Assembly: GCF_050379415.1 (NCBI RefSeq)
Contig: NZ_JBNRLS010000006.1
Location: forward strand, 42,306-106,305
From: Marinobacter sp050379415
GTDB taxonomy: Bacteria > Pseudomonadota > Gammaproteobacteria > Pseudomonadales > Oleiphilaceae
DNA length: 64,000 nt
Direction: 5' to 3'
The notes under the pieces are model-generated. The model made no database searches. It worked only from the letters and a program-made list of their open reading frames with translations, and was not told the DNA's origin. Made by a program: the position numbers and the translations under genes. Of this stretch, positions 1-8,952 are shown piece after piece. Numbering within the stretch: position 1 is the stretch's first letter; every line of letters starts with the position of its first letter.

Positions 1-1508
1 AAGAGGAAGTGCGCCAGAAGCACAACCTGGCCGCCGACGTCGCCCTGGAACAGGATGAAGACGTGCTGGACACCTGGTTCAGCTCCGCCCTGTGGACCTT
101 CGGCACACTGGGCTGGCCGGAAATCACCGAACGCCTGAAGACCTTCCACCCCACCGACGTGCTGGTCACCGGTTTCGACATCATCTTCTTCTGGGTCGCC
201 CGGATGATCATGATGACCATGCACTTCATGAAGAACGAGGATGGCACCCCGCAGGTGCCGTTCAAGACCGTCTACGTGACCGGCCTGATCCGGGACGAGC
301 ATGGCGACAAGATGTCCAAGTCCAAGGGTAACGTCATCGACCCGCTGGACATGATCGACGGCATCAGCCTGGACGACCTTCTGGACAAGCGCACCGGCAA
401 CCTGATGCAGCCCAAGCTGGCCGAGAAGATCGGCAAGCGCACCAAAAAGGAATTCCCGGAGGGCATTACTGCCCATGGCACCGACGCCCTGCGCTTCACC
501 CTGGCGGCCATGGCCACCACCGGCCGCGACATCAACTGGGACATGAAGCGCCTGGAAGGCTACCGCAACTTCTGTAACAAGCTGTGGAACGCCGCCCGCT
601 ACGTACTCATGAACACCGAGGGCGAAGACTGCGGCGTGAACGACGAGCCGGTGCAACTGTCCCTGGCCGACCGCTGGATCATCAGCGAGCTCCAGCACTG
701 CGAGCAGGAGGTGATCCGGCATCTGGACCAGTACCGCTTTGATCTCGCCGCCTATGCCTTGTACGAGTTCATCTGGAACGAATACTGCGACTGGTACCTG
801 GAGCTGTCCAAGCCGGTACTGAACGATGACAATGCCAGCGCCGACGCCAAGCGCGGCACCCGCCGCACCCTGGTGCGGGTGCTGGAAGCGGTCCTGCGCC
901 TGGCGCACCCGATGATGCCGTTCATCACCGAGGAAATCTGGCAGCGCATCGCCCCGCTGGCCGGCAAGAACGGCGACAGCATCATGCTTCAGCCGTTTCC
1001 GCAACCCGACGAAAGCAAGCAGGACGCCGCCGTCGCTGCCGATATCGAGTGGCTCAAGGGCGTGATTGTGGCGGTGCGGAACATTCGTGGCGAGATGAAT
1101 ATCTCTCCCGGCAAGCAGGTTCCGGTTCTGCTCAAAGGCGGCAGCGCCGAGGACGAGCGTCGCATGAACGACAACCGCCAATTCCTGATTTCCCTGGCCA
1201 AGCTGGAGAAGCTGGAGTGGTTCGAGGGTGACAAGGCCCCCATGTCCGCCACCCAGCTGGTGGGCGAGATGGAAGTGCTGGTACCCATGGCCGGCCTGAT
1301 CGACAAGGACGCCGAGCTCAAGCGTCTGGACAAGGAACTGGACCGCCTGCAGAAGGAAATCGGCCGCCTCGAAGGAAAGCTGGCTAACGAGAAGTTCACC
1401 GCCAAGGCACCCGCCGACGTAGTCGAAAAGGAGAAGGAAAAACTCCGGGACGCCCAGGGCAGCCTGAAGCGGCTGAGTGACCAGCGGGCCGACATCGAGG
1501 CCATGTAA
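1..1508 (+). CDS. valS: Valine--tRNA ligase, C-terminal part (5' end outside window)
   Basis: Class I aminoacyl-tRNA synthetase that charges tRNA(Val) and edits mischarged threonine. Only about the last 500 residues are present; the frame is open to the left edge, so the GTG at base 9 is an internal codon and not a start. The KMSKS signature (DKMSKSKGNV) lies at bases 306-335, followed by the anticodon-binding domain. The C-terminal arm is rich in Lys, Glu and Leu (ELKRLDKELDRLQKEIGRLE), the coiled coil typical of ValRS that contacts the tRNA elbow. The HIGH motif and editing domain lie outside the window. The gene ends at TAA 1506-1508, four bases before the panE ATG, so the two are probably co-transcribed. 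Confidence 0.97.
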   Translation, partial: EEVRQKHNLAADVALEQDEDVLDTWFSSALWTFGTLGWPEITERLKTFHPTDVLVTGFDIIFFWVARMIMMTMHFMKNEDGTPQVPFKTVYVTGLIRDEHGDKMSKSKGNVIDPLDMIDGISLDDLLDKRTGNLMQPKLAEKIGKRTKKEFPEGITAHGTDALRFTLAAMATTGRDINWDMKRLEGYRNFCNKLWNAARYVLMNTEGEDCGVNDEPVQLSLADRWIISELQHCEQEVIRHLDQYRFDLAAYALYEFIWNEYCDWYLELSKPVLNDDNASADAKRGTRRTLVRVLEAVLRLAHPMMPFITEEIWQRIAPLAGKNGDSIMLQPFPQPDESKQDAAVAADIEWLKGVIVAVRNIRGEMNISPGKQVPVLLKGGSAEDERRMNDNRQFLISLAKLEKLEWFEGDKAPMSATQLVGEMEVLVPMAGLIDKDAELKRLDKELDRLQKEIGRLEGKLANEKFTAKAPADVVEKEKEKLRDAQGSLKRLSDQRADIEAM

Positions 1509-1512
1509 GGCC

Positions 1513-2409
1513 ATGATCGGCATCCTGGGCGCAGGCTCATTGGGGCGGCTCTGGGCCGCCCTGTTCCCGCAGGACCAGGTTGCCTTTCTGCCGCGACCGG
1601 ACGCCGATCCGGCTGCGGCCACCCTCGGCTATACCTTCGAATCAATCCAGGGCAGCCAACGCACCATTGCCCTGCCCTGGCTCCAATCCCCGGATGACCT
1701 GACCTTGCTGCTGGTCACCACCAAGGCCGGCGACACCCTCGACGCCCTCCAACACTGGCTGCCCCGGATACCGGAATCGGCCCCCATCGTCCTGTTCCAG
1801 AACGGTCTCGGCAGCCAGCAGGCAGTCGCGGACGCCTGGCCCGAACGCCCCATCCTGGCGGCTTCCACCACCGAAGGCGCCAACCGGCCGGATGCAGCCC
1901 GCGTAGTCCATGCCGGTACCGGTGAAACCTGGGTCGGCCCACTGACCTCCGCCGCCCGGACAGAGCTTGCTGGCGTGGTCGCACAGCTTTCGATAACAGG
2001 CCTGTTGGTCCATGCCGAAGACGAGATCCTCCCCCGGCTCTGGCAGAAACTGGTGGTCAACGCCGGTATCAATCCTTTCACCGCCATTCTGGACTGCCCC
2101 AACGGCGACATCCTGGCCAATGAGTTCTTCCTGAGTCACATCGACCCGCTGTGCAGCGAAATAGCCCGGCTGATGGCCGCTGGGGGCATTGGCACCCCCT
2201 CTCCCGAAGAACTGCGCCAGAGAATCGAGACCGTCGCCCGCAACACCGCCCGGAACACCTCGTCCATGCGCGGTGATATCCTGAACGGACGGACCACAGA
2301 GATCGACTTCATCAACGGCTACCTGGTGCAGCTCGGCCGGCGCCTTGATATTCCGACAGCGGTGAACCAATTGCTGACGGACAAGGTAAAACAACTGTCG
2401 CCACATTAA
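1513..2409 (+). CDS. panE: 2-dehydropantoate 2-reductase
   Basis: NADPH-dependent ketopantoate reductase of the pantothenate/CoA pathway. I place the start at ATG 1513 because the protein then opens with the Rossmann motif GILGAGSLG, as family members do; an upstream in-frame codon at 1477 would run into valS. The product is 298 residues, a normal length. The C-terminal domain carries the family-type segment KLVVNAGINPFTAILDCPNG, whose first Lys matches the conserved catalytic lysine, and a later NTSSM stretch. It sits four bases after valS and 19 bases before the adenosyltransferase gene. Family assignment is firm; substrate is inferred from family. Confidence 0.92.
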   Translation: MIGILGAGSLGRLWAALFPQDQVAFLPRPDADPAAATLGYTFESIQGSQRTIALPWLQSPDDLTLLLVTTKAGDTLDALQHWLPRIPESAPIVLFQNGLGSQQAVADAWPERPILAASTTEGANRPDAARVVHAGTGETWVGPLTSAARTELAGVVAQLSITGLLVHAEDEILPRLWQKLVVNAGINPFTAILDCPNGDILANEFFLSHIDPLCSEIARLMAAGGIGTPSPEELRQRIETVARNTARNTSSMRGDILNGRTTEIDFINGYLVQLGRRLDIPTAVNQLLTDKVKQLSPH

Positions 2410-2428
2410 GAATCAAAGGAGTCTCCTG

Positions 2429-2986
2429 ATGGGCAACCGCCTTTCGAAGATCTACACCCGTACCGGAGATGACGGTTCCACCGGCCTCGCGGACGGCAAT
2501 CGTATCGCCAAGAACGCCCAACGGGTCGAGGCCATGGGCACGGCTGACGAACTCAACTGCCACATCGGTCTGCTGATCGAGGCGCTGGACCAGGACGACG
2601 AGTTGATCGAATCCCTGCGGCGCATCCAGCACCACCTGTTCGATCTCGGCGGCGAGTTTGCCATTCCCGGCAGCCGGGTCATCGGCGATGATCACATCCA
2701 ATGGCTGGAGGAAACCCTGGACCGGCACAATGAACACCTGCCTCCGCTGAAGAATTTCGTGCTTCCCGGCGGGACGGCTGCCGCGGCCCAGTGCCACCTC
2801 GCCCGGGCCGTTTGCCGCCGGACCGAGCGGGTAGTGGTGGCGCTCGGCCACGAGGATTCCATCAATACGGCGTCACGCCATTACCTCAACCGGCTGTCGG
2901 ACCTCCTGTTCGTTATCGCACGGATACTCGCCCGCCGGAGTGGCGGTGAGGAGATTCTCTGGGAGCAAAAAAAATCCGGCCTCTAA
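2429..2986 (+). CDS. PduO-type cob(I)yrinic acid a,c-diamide adenosyltransferase
   Basis: ATP:cob(I)alamin adenosyltransferase that makes the Co-C bond of adenosylcobalamin. The N-terminus has the PduO-family ATP loop (KIYTRTGDDGSTGLADG), and the later helices carry RAVCRRTER and NRLSDLLFVIAR, both typical of the trimeric PduO/MMAB fold. It is 185 residues, normal for the family. The ATG at 2429 follows a good ribosome site (AAAGGAGT at 2415-2422). The last codons and the TAA lie inside the downstream terminator hairpin. The fold differs from CobA/BtuR enzymes, so a cobA symbol would be wrong. No other cobalamin genes are nearby. Confidence 0.93.
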   Translation: MGNRLSKIYTRTGDDGSTGLADGNRIAKNAQRVEAMGTADELNCHIGLLIEALDQDDELIESLRRIQHHLFDLGGEFAIPGSRVIGDDHIQWLEETLDRHNEHLPPLKNFVLPGGTAAAAQCHLARAVCRRTERVVVALGHEDSINTASRHYLNRLSDLLFVIARILARRSGGEEILWEQKKSGL

Positions 2987-3000
2987 GGGCCGGATTTCTT
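2968..3000. terminator. Bidirectional intrinsic terminator between adenosyltransferase gene and ampE
   Basis: Perfect 10-bp stem AAATCCGGCC (2972-2981) / GGCCGGATTT (2988-2997) with a 6-base loop that contains the TAA stop of the upstream gene (2984-2986). An A-run precedes the stem and T-rich sequence follows, so the hairpin can work for the plus-strand gene and for the convergent ampE gene that stops at 3014. Confidence 0.85.
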
Positions 3001-3013
3001 CGATCGGATCAGG

Positions 3014-3901
3014 TCAGACGACACCGGCAATTACCAGCAACGCCAGCCCACACAGCCACGCGAGCATGGTGCGGTTCAGCAGGTCCCGGACCGCGGCCAC
3101 GCTGGTCGTGCCGAACCGGGACCACTCATCCGGATGCACCTTCAGGAACCGCTCCGGATCAAGCGCGTAACCGGTCAATGCGCTGTTCGCTGACTCGGCC
3201 AGCAGCTCCCCGGCCGGCTTGCGGACCGCCAACAGCAAGCTCTTCGCCTCACCCAGCCAGCCGGCCAGGTCGCCGGCAACCCCGAAGGTTACCGAGACAA
3301 GACGGGCAGGAATCCAGGCCAGCCATTCGGCCCACCGGACAAACCGGGGCCGCGCCGCAGCCTGGGGCCACTGTTCCACCAGGGCAACCATGCCCCGGGC
3401 CAGGATAGCGGCAGGCATGCCACCTACCACGAACCAGAAGGCCACCAGGAAGTACCGTTCGAAGATCGATACCATGAAGGCCCGGGACAATGACAGATGC
3501 ATGCTTTCCGCCGAACTGTCCTCCCGGCGGTCCTCCACTGGCAAACAATCCCGGACATGGTGCCAGGCGGCCTGCATATCATCGCGACTCCAGGCATCGG
3601 AATAGGCACGCAGCACCCGCTTCCAACCGGGAGCGCCCATCATAGCTACCAGCACGACAAACTCCACAGGATAGACCAGCCAGCGCAACCCGTACCCGGT
3701 CAGCAGATATTCCAGCAAGCCACTGAGGAACGCGGGCAGCAGCACCAGTGCCAATCCGCCGGCAATACTGGTTTCCGCGCCCGCATGAACCCGACTGCCC
3801 CGATGGAACCAGGCCCGCCACAGGGCATCCCCGGAGAAATGCCCCGAGCTGTCCAGTTTCCGGCGTACCAGGTACGCCAGAAGGAAAACAATCAACACCA
3901 T
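3014..3901 (-). CDS. ampE: AmpE-like inner-membrane regulatory protein
   Basis: AmpE is an integral membrane protein linked to the ampD locus and beta-lactamase induction; its biochemical role is uncertain. The 295-residue product begins at ATG 3901 with a hydrophobic segment (MVLIVFLLAYLVRR), has further hydrophobic stretches in the middle (ALVLLPAFLSGLLEYLLTG, VYPVEFVVLVAM) and ends in another (WLCGLALLVIAGVV), consistent with a polytopic membrane protein. Its ATG overlaps the ampD TGA in an ATGA junction, so translation is probably coupled. Length and neighbours match the family. Confidence 0.9.
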   Translation of the reverse strand: MVLIVFLLAYLVRRKLDSSGHFSGDALWRAWFHRGSRVHAGAETSIAGGLALVLLPAFLSGLLEYLLTGYGLRWLVYPVEFVVLVAMMGAPGWKRVLRAYSDAWSRDDMQAAWHHVRDCLPVEDRREDSSAESMHLSLSRAFMVSIFERYFLVAFWFVVGGMPAAILARGMVALVEQWPQAAARPRFVRWAEWLAWIPARLVSVTFGVAGDLAGWLGEAKSLLLAVRKPAGELLAESANSALTGYALDPERFLKVHPDEWSRFGTTSVAAVRDLLNRTMLAWLCGLALLVIAGVV

Positions 3902-4494
3902 CAGGCGAGCTCTCCGGATCCGGAACGGGCATTCAGGCAGGCCATGAAATACTGCCAGTCAAAGGCGGGCCCGGGATCGGTTTTGCGGCCGGGAGCGATA
4001 TCACTGTGACCAGTGATCCGACTGACATCGATCTCCGGCCACGCCGCCATCACCTGGCGGGCAATTGCCGCGAGCTCACGGTATTGGGCCTCGGTGTAGG
4101 GGATATCATCAGCCCCTTCAAGCTCGATACCGATAGAAAAGTCATTACACTCCTCGCGGCCATCAAAACAGGATCGCCCGGCATGCCAGGCCCGGTCCAG
4201 CAGACTGACAAACTGGATCACCTCGCCGTCCCGGCGAATCAACACATGGGCGGAAACCTGGATATCTGCGATGGTTTCAAAGTAAGGGTGAGCGGCCGGA
4301 TCCAGTCGGTTACAGAAGAAGTCCTGTATCTCCGGGCCACCGAACTGCCCTGGCGGCAAGCTGATGTTGTGAACGACCAGCAGGCTGATATCGGCCCCTT
4401 CCGGCCTGGGCCCATAATTGGGTGATGGACACCAGACGACTCCCGACAGGCGCCCTGTTTCCCTGAGACTGGCAATCCCGCGTTTCGAAATCAT
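3901..4494 (-). CDS. ampD: 1,6-anhydro-N-acetylmuramyl-L-alanine amidase AmpD
   Basis: Cytoplasmic zinc amidase that removes the peptide from anhydro-muropeptides during cell-wall recycling; its loss derepresses AmpC in many species. It shows the amidase_2 signatures: NYGPRPEG, the zinc-ligand VVHN, AWHAGRS, SIGIELEG and the C-terminal GHSDIAPGRKTDPGP with the second zinc His and the Lys/Asp pair. There is no signal peptide, which fits cytoplasmic AmpD rather than periplasmic AmiD. It is 197 residues. It overlaps DUF1631 upstream and ampE downstream by ATGA junctions, forming one coupled operon. Confidence 0.96.
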   Translation of the reverse strand: MISKRGIASLRETGRLSGVVWCPSPNYGPRPEGADISLLVVHNISLPPGQFGGPEIQDFFCNRLDPAAHPYFETIADIQVSAHVLIRRDGEVIQFVSLLDRAWHAGRSCFDGREECNDFSIGIELEGADDIPYTEAQYRELAAIARQVMAAWPEIDVSRITGHSDIAPGRKTDPGPAFDWQYFMACLNARSGSGELA

Positions 4495-6689
4495 CAGTCT
4501 TTTCGGCTGCTGCGCAGGTTATCGATGATGGATTCCAGCGCCCGGTCAAAGATAAGTCCGTCATCCAGCATTCCGATCTCGCCGGCGGCCATGGCCCTGG
4601 CCAGTTCTTCCCGCTGGTATTCCGCCACTTTTGCACCACTGCGGTTTACAAAAATGTATTTGCCAGTGGCCTTGATGAATGCCGCCAGCTTGCAGCGGGT
4701 CCTGTTGTCGTGGCGGTTCAGTTCTATCCAGGAACCGACCCGAAGACTATCTGCCCGGGCAAGCCATTCTGCTTCGACATCCGGTTCGCCAACAGAGACA
4801 TCATCCTGGCCGGACAGACCGGTGTCTGGCAGTGCCTCCTCCGGTAAAGTCTCCTGGTGGTCGACCGGCGCTTCCGGCTGGGGCACGGCGGTTACCAGCC
4901 GCTGGAAAACGTCAACATGGGCCAGTTCCAGATCCCGGATCGCCGAATCTGTGGCAAAGGGATCCCAGGAAATCTCCTGCATGGCCTTGCGAAACTCATC
5001 CACGATTGCGGGAATGGCTCTCAGAAGATCACTTCTCGTGGTTTCGGTGATCGGTCTCGGGTCAACACTCCAGACCAGACGTTCGGTAAACTCCCGGGCA
5101 TTTTTCCAGGCAGTACTTTCTTCCCCCTGGCGCAGGAAAACCCACTGCAGGTAACGGGTCCAGGGTTGCTCGAGCAACGCCATCACCGGCTCCGGGATGT
5201 CCCGGTTATTGCTCACCCGGGACACCATTGCCTCGACCATCTCGTTGGCCCGCTCCTGCCGTGCCCGGCCCTCCTCGGCGTCTCTCAGACGCTGCTCCAC
5301 CAGCTCCCGGCGGCGGCGATCCAGATCCATGAAGTGACTGAAGTCCTTGAGCAGCTCCTCGAACAGAGACACATTGGTGGTGAACTCGTTCAGAATCCTG
5401 TCGACAATATATTCAATCTTCTCCCTCAAGGGGTCCCGCTGGCCCGGTCTCTTCTCTGTCCAGCCAATGGCCGACAACGCCATGTCATTAAGCAGCTTGC
5501 GTACCGGATGGCCACCCCGGTTGAAAAAATTCGGATCACTGAGGGCGACCTTGAGAACGGGGATCTGCAATCGGGAAATCAGGGCTTTCATCACCGCATG
5601 GAGCTGACGGTCCTCGAGAATGAAGTCAAACAGCATGGAGACGAGGTTGATCACATCGTCGTCCATCTGGCCGACCTGCATCGGTTTTCCTTCATCGGTC
5701 TTCAGCACCAGCAGGATCTGATCTCTGAGCGGAACCACTTGCTCCGCTTCCCAGCTCACCGCCTGGACCTGAACCTGGCTGAGCTTTGACACCAACCCTT
5801 CGGTGTCCAGAAACGCAACCCCGGACTGGCCCGTACCGTCACCGGAAGAGTCACTGCCCTGACGCAATAATGCACTCAACTCCGAGAAGGTCGCGCCGCC
5901 CGCATTTTCACCCGTGGCCGCATCCGCGGCTGCCGGTTGCGCCTGACCGGGCTTGTCACCGGAGGACTTCGCAGCCGTGCCGGACTTGGACCCCGGCACC
6001 GGCGGACGCTTCATATCAGGAAGCACGCCTTCGTCAATCAGCGTTTTGTTGGCCTGTTGATAGAAATTGGCAAGGATATCCGCCAGCAGTCTGTCAAACA
6101 GCTTGAGCACCACCAACTTCGCCCGGATATCGATATCCAGGTCAGCACAGGCCTCACTGACACCGCCACAAATCACTTCGGGGCTCAGGGGCATCTGACT
6201 GTCGGAGAGCTCACTTGCAGGAACCAGGTGATTGACTCTCACCGTGAGCAGCCGGATGGCATCGGCGTAGCGATTGCGCAGTTTGTTGATCAGGTTCTCG
6301 ATGGCAACCTGTTGTTCAAGCTCACCGTGGTCCATCAGGCTGAGGTTGTCCTGATCGACTTCCTCCAGGTCGCCACGGGCAACGTGGGGGCGGAACCTGC
6401 CTATCTCGTTAAAGGCCCGGGAGACATACTGCAGGATCGAGACGGAGATGGATTTGCGACGCAGGCGGAGCTCCCGCATGGCGTCAAAATAGGCAAGCTG
6501 GCCGTGTTCGTTGCCGGCCCGGTCGGCCAGCTCGAAGAGGGCATCGTCAGAGCGGTCAAAAAATTCGTTGAGAACCGATTTCAGTTCCCGGCCCGACGCA
6601 TCCCGTAAACGGATCAGCGCAGGTGGTAACGAGAACTGGCCCGCCTGCTTCCTGTCCTGAAAGCTGACTACCTTGTTATCCTGCGCCAT
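4494..6689 (-). CDS. DUF1631 domain-containing protein
   Basis: A 731-residue protein of the DUF1631 family, conserved in Pseudomonas relatives but without an established function. It is soluble-looking and helical, with no signal peptide or membrane segment. The N-terminal third contains charged helices; a low-complexity linker rich in Ala, Gly, Ser and Pro follows (around residues 225-275, PGSKSGTAAKSSGDKPGQAQ). The C-terminal part, after a Pro/Glu-rich spacer, has a beta-rich block (VGSWIELNRHDNRTRCKLAAF, GKYIFVNRSGAKVAE) that resembles a PilZ-like barrel; that reading is an inference. It is the first gene of the operon with ampD and ampE. Confidence 0.85.
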   Translation of the reverse strand: MAQDNKVVSFQDRKQAGQFSLPPALIRLRDASGRELKSVLNEFFDRSDDALFELADRAGNEHGQLAYFDAMRELRLRRKSISVSILQYVSRAFNEIGRFRPHVARGDLEEVDQDNLSLMDHGELEQQVAIENLINKLRNRYADAIRLLTVRVNHLVPASELSDSQMPLSPEVICGGVSEACADLDIDIRAKLVVLKLFDRLLADILANFYQQANKTLIDEGVLPDMKRPPVPGSKSGTAAKSSGDKPGQAQPAAADAATGENAGGATFSELSALLRQGSDSSGDGTGQSGVAFLDTEGLVSKLSQVQVQAVSWEAEQVVPLRDQILLVLKTDEGKPMQVGQMDDDVINLVSMLFDFILEDRQLHAVMKALISRLQIPVLKVALSDPNFFNRGGHPVRKLLNDMALSAIGWTEKRPGQRDPLREKIEYIVDRILNEFTTNVSLFEELLKDFSHFMDLDRRRRELVEQRLRDAEEGRARQERANEMVEAMVSRVSNNRDIPEPVMALLEQPWTRYLQWVFLRQGEESTAWKNAREFTERLVWSVDPRPITETTRSDLLRAIPAIVDEFRKAMQEISWDPFATDSAIRDLELAHVDVFQRLVTAVPQPEAPVDHQETLPEEALPDTGLSGQDDVSVGEPDVEAEWLARADSLRVGSWIELNRHDNRTRCKLAAFIKATGKYIFVNRSGAKVAEYQREELARAMAAGEIGMLDDGLIFDRALESIIDNLRSSRKD

Positions 6690-6909
6690 TGCCTAACTCC
6701 GGGGTCATGGATTGTCGAGTGTCCGTGTGTATAAGTTACTATAATAGAAGCTCTTAGCGTCAGATTCTGTCAGATTTTGTCACCAATTGTGTCACAGAGG
6801 AGCCATCCGCGGAGCAAACGTGACCCCGCTCACATTTGGTGATTGCCAGACATGGCTTTAGAATCGTGCGCCAGTTTTCTTTTCCCATGACCAGACCGGA
6901 CCCGACACC

Positions 6910-7749
6910 ATGCTCCCTGCCGAACTCCTGCGCCAGTCCAGAATCGAATCCGTTGCCCAAAGCCTGCGGGAAGACATCGGTGATGGTGACATCACGGCCA
7001 GGCTGATTCCAGCCGACAAACTCGCTACCGGCCGGGTGATTACCCGTGAAGCCGCCACCCTCGCCGGCCGGGAATGGGTCGATGAGGTGTTCCGCCAGGT
7101 GGATCCTCAGGTGACCTTGTTGTGGCAGGCCAATGACGGTGACCGGGTCAGTCCGGATCAGGTCCTGTTCACCATGGAAGGCGCCGCCCGCAGCCTGCTC
7201 ACCGCAGAGCGCACGGCCCTGAACTGGCTTCAGACCCTGTCCGGAGTGGCGACCACATGCGCGACCTATGCCGAGAAAGTCGCCCATACCGGGGTGAAAC
7301 TCCTGGATACCCGCAAAACCTTGCCGGGCCTCCGGCTTGCGGAGAAATACGCGGTCACCTGTGGCGGCTGCCACAACCACCGCATCGGGCTTTGGGATGC
7401 GTTCCTGATCAAGGAAAACCACATTGCCGCCTGCGGCTCGATTGCCAAAACCATCGAGGAGGCTCGCCGCATTGCCCCCGGCCGACCGGTCGAGGTTGAA
7501 ACGGAGAACCTGGACGAACTCGACCAGGCCCTGGCGGCAGGTGCTGACATCATCATGCTCGATGAGTTTTCGCTGGATGACATGCGCACTGCCGTAAAGG
7601 TCGCTGCCGGCAGGGCCAGGCTCGAGGCCTCCGGAGGCATCAATGACCGGACCCTCGTGCCCATTGCCGAGACCGGCGTGGATTATATTTCCATCGGTGC
7701 GCTGACGAAGGATCTGAAGGCCGTGGATCTGTCCATGCGACTGGACTGA
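6910..7749 (+). CDS. nadC: Nicotinate-nucleotide pyrophosphorylase (carboxylating)
   Basis: Quinolinate phosphoribosyltransferase: quinolinate plus PRPP gives nicotinate mononucleotide in de novo NAD synthesis. The 279-residue protein has the family blocks EDIGDGDIT, ERTALNWLQTLSGVATT, the active-site strand LLDTRKTLPGLRLAEKYAV, GGCHNHRIGL and the barrel-closing EASGGIND with YISIGALT at the end. The start at ATG 6910 gives the usual N-terminus. It is transcribed alone and converges on the YqcC-like gene with a six-base gap. About 220 bases of non-coding DNA lie between it and the divergent DUF1631 operon. Confidence 0.97.
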   Translation: MLPAELLRQSRIESVAQSLREDIGDGDITARLIPADKLATGRVITREAATLAGREWVDEVFRQVDPQVTLLWQANDGDRVSPDQVLFTMEGAARSLLTAERTALNWLQTLSGVATTCATYAEKVAHTGVKLLDTRKTLPGLRLAEKYAVTCGGCHNHRIGLWDAFLIKENHIAACGSIAKTIEEARRIAPGRPVEVETENLDELDQALAAGADIIMLDEFSLDDMRTAVKVAAGRARLEASGGINDRTLVPIAETGVDYISIGALTKDLKAVDLSMRLD

Positions 7750-7755
7750 CCCGAC

Positions 7756-8091
7756 TCACTTACCGGACAACAGCTTGTCCATTTTCTCCAGTTCCCTGAC
7801 CAGCCCATGGCCGGATTCCGGCCGGCCACGGAAGTGTTCTTCTGCCATGGGTGCAATACCCGACACCGCTGGTAAAGGGTGATCATTCTCGATCAGGATT
7901 TTCATCCGTTCCACGAACACAAACTGGAGCCATTGGGTGAACTCCATGGTGTCCAGGCAAAAAGGCTTCTCGCTCTGGAATGCGTCCTCGGGCGGCGGCT
8001 CGCTCTCCCATACCTCCAGCTGCCGAAGTTCGATCTCGATCTGCAGCAGACTGTCCGCTACCCGGGCAACTTTTTTCTGTTCGTCAGTCAT
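7756..8091 (-). CDS. YqcC family protein
   Basis: Small 111-residue protein of the YqcC (DUF446) family. Family features visible are an N-terminal helix (VARVADSLLQIEIELRQLEVW), the EPPPEDAFQSEKPFCLDTM segment, a WLQFVFVERM helix and a final GHGLVRELEKMDKLLSGK helix. The function is unknown; in other bacteria yqcC is often next to the pseudouridine synthase gene truC, which is absent here. It lies eight bases downstream of the parA-like gene on the same strand, so the two are probably co-transcribed. Confidence 0.87.
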   Translation of the reverse strand: MTDEQKKVARVADSLLQIEIELRQLEVWESEPPPEDAFQSEKPFCLDTMEFTQWLQFVFVERMKILIENDHPLPAVSGIAPMAEEHFRGRPESGHGLVRELEKMDKLLSGK

Positions 8092-8099
8092 GCAAATAC

Positions 8100-8897
8100 C
8101 TAGTCGTTCAGCGGCTCCAATTCCACCGCCTCACCATGCAGGACCCGGAACAAGTCTTCATACTGGCGAGTCAGCGGGTGCTTCGGGGCCATGTGAATGA
8201 GTGGCTGCCGGCTCTGATGGGATTCCTTCATCTTGACCGAGCTGGACAACCGGACCGGCAATACCGGCAGGCCTTCCTCTGTGAGCTCCAGTACCAGCTT
8301 CCGCGGCAGGCTGGCCCGGGGCTGGAACTGGTTGGCAATGATGCCTTCCACCACCAGGTCCTGATTATGATCTTCCTGCAACTCCCGGATTTCGTTGAGG
8401 ATGTTGTACAGCGCCTGGCGGGAGAAGTCGTCGCAGTCGAACGGAATCAGGCAGCGCTGTGCTGCAATCAGCGCGGAGCGGGTATAGAAATTCAGCGCCG
8501 GAGCCGTATCGACGTAAATCGCATCGAAACTCTCCCCCAGTTTCTTCAGGGCTTCCCGGAGTTTGTAGATCTTGTGCTTGGCTTCGAGTTTGCGCTCCAG
8601 GAAATCCAGTTCGGGACTCGACGGCATTACAAACAGGTTGTCGAACGGCGTCGCGTGTACGAATTCGTCCGGGCGACGGTTGAACACGGTAAACGCAACC
8701 GTTTGCTCCAGCAGGTCTGCCACCGTGTCACGAAGCTCCGCGGCCGGCCTGCCCAACAGGTAGTGGGTCGAATTGCCCTGGGGATCCAGATCGACCACCA
8801 GGGTGCGCTTGCCCCGGGCAGCGCTGATAGCCGCCAGATTGCAGGTGATGCTGGACTTGCCCACTCCGCCTTTCTGATTGAATACAACCCGTCTCAT
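8100..8897 (-). CDS. ParA family ATPase (orphan, no parB beside it)
   Basis: Deviant Walker-type ATPase of the ParA/MinD superfamily. The N-terminus has the signature loop KGGVGKSS followed by TCNLAA; Walker A' and B-type segments appear as VVDLDPQGNST and AIYVDTAPALN. The later LIPFDCDDFSRQAL stretch is also family-typical. It is 265 residues, with no N-terminal DNA-binding extension, like chromosomal Soj-type ParAs. There is no parB and no visible parS-like repeat close by, so it is not the main partition locus; it may position another cargo. It is followed by the YqcC-like gene and preceded by hda. Confidence 0.85.
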   Translation of the reverse strand: MRRVVFNQKGGVGKSSITCNLAAISAARGKRTLVVDLDPQGNSTHYLLGRPAAELRDTVADLLEQTVAFTVFNRRPDEFVHATPFDNLFVMPSSPELDFLERKLEAKHKIYKLREALKKLGESFDAIYVDTAPALNFYTRSALIAAQRCLIPFDCDDFSRQALYNILNEIRELQEDHNQDLVVEGIIANQFQPRASLPRKLVLELTEEGLPVLPVRLSSSVKMKESHQSRQPLIHMAPKHPLTRQYEDLFRVLHGEAVELEPLND

Positions 8898-8952
8898 GTC
8901 GTCCCTCCGTTAACCCGTGATCGATTTGCCATCCTTTGTACCACTGCCACCT

